From Branchiostoma floridae (taxonomy: Eukaryota > Chordata > Leptocardii > Amphioxiformes > Branchiostomatidae): a stretch of 64,000 nt of DNA. The translations under genes were made by a program, and so were the position numbers. Below, piece after piece: positions 56,343-64,000 of the stretch (the stretch's first letter is position 1; each line of letters begins with the position of its first letter). The stretch covers positions 16,787,166-16,851,165 of the forward strand of contig NC_049988.1 of the NCBI RefSeq assembly GCF_000003815.2, given 5' to 3'. The notes under the pieces are model-generated. The model saw nothing but the letters and a program-made list of their open reading frames with translations, did no database searches and was not told the DNA's origin.

Positions 56343-56578
56343 AGGATGCACTCTCACTCTTGCGTCAAGCTTGCGTCACTGTGGGGTTCGTAAGAAACTC
56401 AAAGATAACGAACAAATTTACTTACTTTTTGTGTATTTTGTCGTCTTCTAAGTTATACTTTTACATTACGCAATATCTAAATTATAAAACATCGGAGAAA
56501 TAACAAAACTGTGACGCAGTGAACGAACCCCGCAGTGACGCAAGCGTGACGCAAGTGCAGTGAGAGGGCACCTTTTAA
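56343..56578. mobile_element. MITE B family, complete copy
   Basis: The left end GGATGCACTCTCACTCTTGC, then GTCAAGCTTGCGTCACTGTG, pairs with the right end CAGTGACGCAAGCGTGACGC, then AAGTGCAGTGAGAGGGCACC. The core TTTGTGTATTTTGTCGTCTT, then CTAAGTTATAC, is shared with 45325-45512. Confidence 0.75.
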
Positions 56579-57180
56579 AACAAAGACAGTCGTTTGCTTG
56601 CGCACACGCCGGCGCGGTTCAAAAGAGACGCTTGGCGGCTGAATGAAATATTGCAGCATACACTTAGGAGTAGATTGGTCACGATAAACGTACACAGCTA
56701 TCTACAGTGACACGGTTTATGTTTCAATTTATCATTCACCGTTGATTTCCGTTGAAAAAGATATAACATTAGTTGTATCGCCAAGATATATTCTTATAGA
56801 ATTTCTTGAATTAAATGATAGAAAAAATTAGGACGGTGGAGTTTCTTATGCGCATTTGGCATACTTTAAAAGCGACTCCATACGGCTGACTGAAGTACTG
56901 CAACCAATGGCACAAACGACCCAGTACAAAATTAAATGGCCAGCAAAAGTGTATTATCAGCAAAAGAAAGACGAGAAAGGCCCAAATTTCCTGCTATGGA
57001 GGCTAGTAATTGTGTAAGGTCACAGCAAGTAAATTTTGTGACATCCTATGGAGAGTGCAAAAATAATGAGATAGTGCGAAAAAAACAAGATGGGTAAAAA
57101 AAAACAAGATGGATAAATTTTTAAAATCGACACCATAAACACCGGAACAAGATTTGAAGTGACAAAAGGTGGCATCACAA

Positions 57181-57236
57181 TCTGTATCTGTATCTATATA
57201 GCCGGTATAACCGCCCTTCGGCGTAACACACCAGCT
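57181..57236 (-). mobile_element. Isolated LINE 3' tail (single unit)
   Basis: On the minus strand, GCTGGTGTGTTACGCCGAAG, then GGCGGTTATACCGGCTATATA and GATACAGATACAGA: one unit of the array at 33.6-34.5 kb. It is an extremely 5'-truncated insertion. Confidence 0.8.
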
Positions 57237-60164
57237 AACAAGGTATCCGCATTTCCTGTATTAAAGAAGTGAACTAGTGTAGTAAAAGTGATAACAAATT
57301 TAGTATGGTACACTGGTATCACTTGCCAAGCTGGCAATTACATTAGACGGGTCCATTCCGTGAATAAGGCTGACGGAGTCGGCTGAAATTTTTGGATAAG
57401 GCCCAATCAATTTTGGTGTTGGTTAGGTGAAGTTTAGTTTAACCATAACTCAATTATCGTGTTGAATAAATAAAATACTCTGTTGGCGCAGCAGCTACGC
57501 ACAAGATTCATTAACTGTACTTAAGACGTTGGGATGATATTTGCCAAGTTGAACGTTAACCTCATCCATAACACTTAAAAGATGTATTCAAAAAGCACCT
57601 TGTGGGCGTAGTGGTTGCGTACGCGTTTTTAAGATCTGCAATCGGCGATTAGGAATGTTTGGTGACATTTGCCAAACGATTTATCCTTGGCGTTGCAGAA
57701 ACATGAACATTGTCTTTTAAGTGTTAGGACAAGGTTAGGTCGGCAAATACGTATTACACATAACAAGAGTTCTTCGAATCCCATGATCTTTTCCAGCAAC
57801 TCTACGTATACGGCATGGCAATGTCATGTTTAAGAAGCTGACGTTGATCCCCTCTCAAGGACAAACGTTTGGACAAGATCAAGGATCCATTTTGGTTGTT
57901 CTTAAATGTCAGATATTCTTCAAGTGGTCAAACAAATTCCACTTATCCTTGAGATTCCGCGTTCTTTTACTCCTGTTAAAGGTTTAAGTGATAGATACTG
58001 TTTGATCCCTGGTTACATCTTCTGGTTTGGCAGAAAGGCAAAAAACAAACATTTTAGAAGGTCAACGTTAAGGAAATACGATGGGAGATTTCTAATATTT
58101 ACTGTGGTTCTTTGTTTTCTCCATGGACCATTCTAGAGATTACGATGTTATGAGAGTAGGCGTTAAACGGTACTCGTATGCGATTCAGTCTGCGGATATA
58201 GTTTTCATATCTGATCATAATGATCATAGCGATACAATCATCGACATTCATTCATTCGTTCACCCCTTCCCTTTCCTTCATTTATTCATACATTCATTCA
58301 TTCATACATTCATACGTTCATTCATTCATTCATCCTCATTCGTCCATTCGTCCGTTCGTTCGTTCGTTCGTTCGTTCGTTCATTCATTCATTGATCCATT
58401 CCATATCTCGAATAACAGATAGTGGACTGTAGTTTTTCTATTGTTTAAACTGTTGATCAACACTTTGATCAATTTTGATAAGCATAAAGAAGGAAAGAGA
58501 GCGCACAACTCTATTATTTGCTTGCGTCTTCATGTCTTTGCCACAATTCGTCTGCCTCTACAACAGGAAGAATAGCGTCTTGAGACGGTACGTTTGGACA
58601 AAGCTCAAACTTCCAAAGAGGGATTGCCTAAGCATAACGTTTCTCAGACTGCGACCTTCCGTGTCTTTATCTGTCCGTATATGTGAATTTTGTTTTACAA
58701 AGCAAAGATAAAGGAGTACATTATGCAGCGACGGCAGAATCACTGTACGTTGGAGTTTATATATTCGTACCCTTGATGAATATCTCCACGACTTCCCGTC
58801 TCTGTGTAGGCGTTTATCAAAACAGTACAAAGAAACCATATGTTAAACAATTATCGGGGTCCATTGACGTATAAGGCCAAGCTGATTTGATTATACGGAT
58901 GACATCCTCTGGGAACCCGAAAACTGATGCGAGCGTGCGAATAAAAAATTAAAAAAATTGACAAAAAAGTTGCCTTCATTATGAAATCTAAGTGGTCATA
59001 AAGGTTGAGCAAATGACTGAACACACGGAATATAGTATACCGAACAATGGATTCTTCATTTTTGTTCTTTCAATTCTTCTTTGACCTTTGGATATTCTAT
59101 GACATTAGCGTACGTATTTTGATATTTGGTTTTCCAATCAGCGCATATATTTGCTTATTTTGAAGCTGATTTGTACAATTTACAGTATAGTTGAAAACTT
59201 TTTTATTTTCATTTTTGGATACGGCCGAAAATTGATGCGCGCGCGGATGTCAGTCATATAATCAAATCAACATGGCCTTATGGATTTGATCAACACCAAT
59301 AAAATCATTATATTTACAATCAGCCTTTGGGCATGAATTTGCAATTTTAGATTCGTATTGACGTATAATGCTAAAACGATGGATTGAACATTTATGACCA
59401 CCTAGCATGACATATACAAAATGTACTAATTAGAATGAAATATGTGTGCTGGTGTGTTCACCAATTATTTTTCCTTTGACGAATATCCATGTTTTCTATC
59501 AATAAGCACAAGACGCATTTATTAATGTCCATGGTATTCTTTATTATGTTTCTTCGTGGATTCAGTTCCGAGATATGAACTGAAGAAATTTAGATTATCA
59601 ATTCTAAAAGGCACATTGCCCACAGTTTGTCACTCACTGTGTACTGTAGCAGTACAGTAGTCGGGCACAACCAGAGTGCAAATTCATTTAGGTCAGAAAA
59701 ATTCGTCATTTACTAGACTATTCTACAATCCAAAATATATAATCCGCTTCAAATAGCGATCCTGCCGTAGAGTTTTTATAAAGAATAACATTTGCTGAAT
59801 GTCTGATAAAGCTGCGATTGGGTACATAACGGTAAACAAGAATGATATCAAGCAATAAGAAAGCTGCTATGGTGTAATATCCGAGGATAGCGCTAGATTT
59901 TCGTAAAGCATCACATATTCACATTTTGTTAAATGTCTAACAATGTCATGATTGAGTCAAGAAGCATAATATCAAGCGAAAGGAAAATCCAAGGATGGCG
60001 CTGGATTTTGTAGTTTCTTATTTCACGTCAGTACCAGATATTTTCGTAAAGTATCACAATGTCACATTCTGTTAAACGTCTAACAATGTGTTGACTGGAA
60101 AGCTTAAGGAAATGAAAGCTATTGCGGTGAAATATCCGGAAATGGCGCTGGATTTTCTAGTTTC
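57237..60164. other. Intergenic, nothing recognised
   Basis: AT-rich with no recognisable coding sequence. Near 59880-60150 a sentence-like repeat recurs two or three times (GGATAGCGCTAGATTTTCGT / GGATGGCGCTGGATTTTGTA / AATGGCGCTGGATTTTCTAG with TCACATTCTGTTAAACGTCT, AACAATG), just downstream of prokineticin-like gene 3. Confidence 0.5.
58240..58396. repeat. (TTCA)n / (TTCG)n tetranucleotide array
   Basis: ATTCATTC repeats passing into CGTTCGTT repeats and back. The translated frames (His/Ser/Phe-rich) are artefacts. Confidence 0.9.
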
Positions 60165-60170
60165 TTTATT
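60165..60170 (-). terminator. AATAAA overlapping the stop codon of prokineticin-like gene 3
   Basis: The minus-strand text GAATAAAG contains both the stop TAA and a perfect AATAAA. If used, the 3' UTR would be only some 15-25 bases. No other candidate was examined in detail. Confidence 0.4.
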
Positions 60171-61706
60171 CTATGTCATTACCCTGCGCCAGCGCCAGGT
60201 TGTCAAACGTGTCACAGTGGCCGATCTTGGCGGTCTCCGTGGCGGTGCAGCCGAGGGCCGGGCCGCAGGGACAGCGCCAGAAGGCCCTCGGTGCGTCCAG
60301 AGGGTACGGCATGAGGTTGCTGGAGATGTGACACTCGTCCCCGACGCGGCCCCTGGGCTTACACACGGCGATGCCGGAGCCGAGGTTCCACCGCGCACAG
60401 CACCAGTTCTCGCCTTTGTTCGCGATGCATTCGAAGTCACTGCGGCAGCCCTAGTGGGGTGAGAAACGTATAAAACGTTTAAGCATATTTGTTATAGCTT
60501 AAAGAGAAATTTATTAGAAAAATTTGTTGGAAAACACTGTGAGGCGAAATGAACAATATGATATATATATATAACATATACTGAGGCAACCCTAACATAT
60601 GGCGAGAAAAGCATATATTGGTTTGATCGTTTAGAGAGCAAACAAGTAGAAATCTTCTATAGGACAATTTTTACCTTTTTGGAAAACACAACGTCAAAAC
60701 AGAGGACTGTCAGGGTAAACGGACACTCCAGAATACACTTACATGTAGACAGTGCAAAAAAGAACACATCGTTAATGATGAACATAAGCTCGCTCTGAGA
60801 AATAAGCTACAGTAAAAGCGATCCAGTACAAAAAGAAATTGATAGCAAAACTGTATCATGAGCAAAAAATAGACAAAAAAGGCCAAGAAAGCAGGCTGCT
60901 GTGTACGTACGGTGAGAAAAAGGAAAGAAAGAGAGAGCGGACTTGTGAGACACACCAATAACAATACTTTGTAAATGTCTTTTTGCGCCTCTGCAATACA
61001 ATAACACTTCCTTGGGGGCAAGGTAACTGCAAATCAATCACCTGGCATGGAAATACTAACAATCATCCTTTTCTTATCATACTGTCTTACTAGTGAGAAA
61101 CAAAGGGAAGCAACAACAGCCGGAGAGACACATAGCCTAGTTGTCAGTTGGAGATATATGTCAAATTATCCTTCGCAGCATCGAGGAAGAAATTGAGAGG
61201 TTATGCAAGGTCCAACCTACATGGAATGCTCTATATGTTGCACTATTCAATAGAAATAGAAATAAATAAATATCATGAAAACCCATCCGCAATTCATCTA
61301 TGGTCTTTTGAGTAGATGCTTGCCAAAGTAGTAGGTCGGAAGCATGCACAGAAACAAATACAAGCACATGCACAAGTACACACGTACCCACAGACAAACC
61401 GACAATAAGGCGTCGCTCACGGATGAAATGAAAGTGACACCAGAATGGAAATAAAGAACTGCAGAATTGAAGCACAAACAAATACTATCTGAAGATTGGA
61501 AGTAAAAAGCAAAGACTAACAGTTACTGTAGAATGGAAAGAAAAGGCAAAGACTAGCAGTTACTGTAGAATGGAAAGAAAAGGCAAAGACGAACTGTAGA
61601 ATGGACGTAAAGGATAAAGACTCACCCCTGTTATAACTAGCGGAGATGCTACTTTGAACACCGCGGCAGCACACAACATGGACAGCTGTAGAATGATGGT
61701 CTTCAT
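60166..61706 (-). CDS. Prokineticin/AVIT-domain secreted protein 3
   Basis: Two exons, 61626-61706 and 60166-60450, give 122 codons (121 residues). Exon 1 encodes a signal peptide (MKTIILQLSMLCAAAVFKVA) and ends SPLVITG in phase 0, the closest of the three to AVITG. Exon 2 holds all ten cysteines: GCRSDFEC, NWCCARWNLGSGIAVCKPRG, GDECHISSN, FWRCPCGPALGC and GHCDTF. The CC pair is one residue further from the second cysteine than in proteins 1 and 2. Introns present in genes 1 and 2 inside this region are absent, so this copy has lost two introns. The tail is short and acidic, without the extensions of proteins 1 and 2. The stop TAA lies inside AATAAA (60165-60170). Compact size and motif make it the most prokineticin-like member. 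Confidence 0.88.
61490..61625. repeat. 37-bp tandem repeat abutting the exon 1 donor of prokineticin-like gene 3
   Basis: Units start AAAGACTAACAGTTACTGTA, then GAATGGAAAGAAAAGGC, and recur at about 61511 and 61548, then shortened. The array ends in AAAGACTCACC, which on the minus strand is the donor GTGAGTCTTT. Confidence 0.75.
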
Positions 61707-61806
61707 CTCCGATGGCGTCTTGAGTGTTCGGCAGTGTAAGTCTTGGTTCGCAGCTCGGTTCGGCTCTCTTCCCGATGAAAATTGCAAGAGCGAGGACCGG
61801 CGCTCG

Positions 61807-61814
61807 TTTATATA
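61807..61814 (-). promoter_or_regulatory. TATA box of prokineticin-like gene 3
   Basis: TATATAAA on the minus strand, about 100 bases upstream of the start codon, similar in sequence and distance to gene 1. Confidence 0.6.
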
Positions 61815-63805
61815 GTTTCGATGCATTACCTGGGCGGAAGTAAGGTGAGTGGGCACGAAAGGGTCTCACATGACAACCGGTTTCGAAAAAAACAGATGGA
61901 TTAAAGTCAACGCAGCGAAAGCCTCACGCTCTGATAGCGCTGAGGGCGGTTTTTAAAACGCTGGGGATTTCGAAACATTTCCTAACATAAACAAGTCAAA
62001 GTTAGCCTGAGTGATATCATATTTACGTGTCATAACCTGCGAATTAAGAGGAGCAGGTGGTTGATATTAAGACAAAGGACGACGACTTACGCGCTGACGC
62101 ATTTTACCCTAACGTGATACGCTATGACGTTCGCATCCTTATCTGTTCTCAGCTATGCCAACAGTAGAACTACAACAGTTTCGTTTTTATTTGAAGTTAA
62201 CGGGAGATACGGGAAGCGAGTCTGTAACGATATAGGGGGGTCAGCTGTTCATACCTGGCGCTAAGCGCATTTCACGTGGATACAAATGTCATTTCACCAC
62301 TTTCCCAAAGATTCGTGAGCTTAGCGTACCGTCATATTAAGTGCGATACACTTTACGAACTTTGCAGAACAAAGACACCGGTAAAGTGAGGGTAGCGAAA
62401 GATTTAACTCTGAGTATACTCGATAGGCTTGACGACTGAATATCAGAATAGTAAAATGTACGAAGTGAATACATTTAAAAGATCTGTACGGAAAAGGGGT
62501 TATATAAAATATTGAGAAAGTCGTATCGAGTCGCCGTTTTCCTGATCGCTTTTCATTCAAGATATGTCTTCAAAGAGTTGAATAGTCGTCACCTTTTTAC
62601 CACAACATGCTCTTTTATACTTCATTTTTGGTCCCTCAAAGTAGTATCAATCATATTGAGTCGCGAATATGACGATATCATAAACACTGATCCAACTAGC
62701 AAACTGGTCAAAATGTCAAAAATCTAGGACAGTGAAAAAAAGTCGATGAAATGTTGTTTATTCGAAAATATTTTGTCTACAGTTCTCTTACTTTGCACTG
62801 ACCATTAATCATTGATTTTAATTGTGTATTTGGTCTTCTGTAACTTTTGTTAAATTTGATAGTCAACCTGATTATATCACTTTCGCAGTTATTTACTATT
62901 TTCCAAGTTTCTTGTATGTCTAAAACGATTGGCTTTTTTCATTTTGTTTCGTTTTAGTTGCTCATATATGTCTGAATCAAATCAGTAAATGTTATAATCA
63001 TATGTAAGATATGGAGAAGACATACGAAAAACCTTCAAGGTTTCTAGTCTCCCCTGCACTTTTTTTTTCACTTCTGTTACTGAATAATTTTTCTCTTATA
63101 TGTGCAAATAAACTTTAAAAACAGTGCTGAAGAAAAGAGCTACCGACTCAGATATGGATGGACCTGGCAGATCCTCACAGAAGATATCCCTGGTCTATCT
63201 TGGTCGGTTGCTATCTCTGCGTGCACAGGGGCAAGCTTCGTTTACTATGGATCAGGAACCGATTCCCCTTATGAGATATCCATTGCCCCCCTCCCACCGG
63301 GAATTAGACACACGAATGACGGGATCAGGAAGTCGGCCTTCAATTTTCCTATTCGTTTTGTTTCATTTGAAGGGAGTTTAAAAGATTATGTGCTTGCGTC
63401 ACACTGCAGCTTGGTATACATGCGGCAAAATTCTAGCATTGGTAAGTTTTGTCTATTCTGTATCTGCTTGGGGCGCAATGTAAGGTAGCTATTGAGAGAA
63501 AGACGAAGAAAACGCCACCAATAAAATCTAAGTATGGCCAGGGCAACAAATACAAACGCGGCAGTTCTGCTGCAGTAATGAGGGAAGCCGCTAGGCCCAA
63601 CCCACATACCAAATATCATCAGATGAATCTGAATCCTTACAACTGCTCGGCCGGATCATCTAAACAACTGTTACTGTTCTATGTAACTTTCATGAGCGAA
63701 CTTTAGATGCATGACAGAAATTTTGCTAGTTAGACAAGTTAGATTTTCGGCCCCACGCGACTTCTACGGGAACTGCAGCTGTCAGTGTGTCTTCGAATAC
63801 TAGTA
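61815..63805. other. Intergenic / unresolved
   Basis: No recognised gene. An open stretch of about 110 codons at about 63102-63440 (+) ends at a good donor-like site (GCATTG then GTAAGTTTT). It could be an exon of an unidentified gene, but I see no motif and the overlapping frames are also open, so I do not call it. Confidence 0.4.
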
Positions 63806-64000
63806 CAGTCAAACCTGCCCAAGTCGACCACCCGGGGGACCGGAAAAAAACGGTCGATTTGGACAGGTGGTCGCTGAGAGGAGTATCGACTCAAAACATG
63901 CCCGATGCAAAGTATAAATGGTTTCCGCTGTGTTGAATGGCAAATAGCAAGCACACTGCACGCACGCAAAGAAGCGAGGTATTTAATTTCAAAACAACAC
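63806..64000 (+). mobile_element. Left terminus of a DNA-transposon-like element (cut by window edge)
   Basis: ACAGTCAAACCTGCCCAAGT, then CGACCACCCGGGGGACCGG, then GGTCGATTTGGACAGGTGGT. The CAGTCAAACCTG terminus with an inner copy in inverted form (TTGGACAGGTGGTCG) is the pattern of common invertebrate DNA-element ends, of the Tigger/pogo-like kind. The right end is outside the window, so class is uncertain. Confidence 0.45.

Noticed and set aside
58123-58432. His/Ser/Phe-rich open frames
   Set aside because: Translation of a tetranucleotide microsatellite.

Overview
This window is animal nuclear DNA, most likely from a cephalochordate (amphioxus, Branchiostoma). The genes are split by short GT-AG introns, the conserved proteins read at chordate-level similarity, and the introns and gaps are packed with small inverted-repeat elements, tRNA- and 5S-derived SINEs and LINE tails. 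The species assignment is an inference from gene content and style.

The first 31.6 kb is a compact block of conserved housekeeping and ciliary genes. It holds the 3' part of BET1 (ER-Golgi Qc-SNARE, + strand) and a complete nine-exon ARPC2 (Arp2/3 subunit, - strand). Next come a complete 21-exon WDR75 (small-subunit processome, - strand), a three-exon TOMM7 (mitochondrial outer-membrane translocase subunit, + strand) and MYCBPAP (ciliary/axonemal protein, - strand). WDR75 and TOMM7 are head to head, with 329 bases between their start codons. BET1/ARPC2 and TOMM7/MYCBPAP are convergent pairs. For the complete genes I assembled exons whose reading phases close exactly: 301, 851, 55 and 851 residues.

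From about 36 kb to 62 kb the window changes character: small secreted-protein genes in repeat-rich DNA. Three paralogous genes (36.2-39.0 kb +, 42.4-45.7 kb +, 60.2-61.7 kb -) encode prokineticin/AVIT-domain proteins. Each has a signal peptide, an N-terminal motif resembling AVITG that ends exactly at the first splice site, and the ten-cysteine pattern of the family. The third copy has lost two introns relative to the others.

Between the second and third of these lies a tandemly duplicated pair of genes (S1 at about 47.8-49.9 kb and S2 at about 52.7-55.6 kb, both - strand) that I cannot assign to any family. They share a signal peptide, an upstream non-coding exon, splice phase, and repeats around a GVRDLGDA-like core, followed in S2 by Pro- and Arg-rich repeats. 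They are my best candidate for something undescribed.

The mobile-element layer is informative. An inverted-repeat element sits in S2's 5' region but is absent at the matching site of S1. Two SINEs carry inverted-repeat elements with clean 3-bp target duplications. A LINE 3' tail has expanded to fifteen tandem copies. A 46-bp minisatellite in WDR75 has copied an exon end together with its splice donor eight times.
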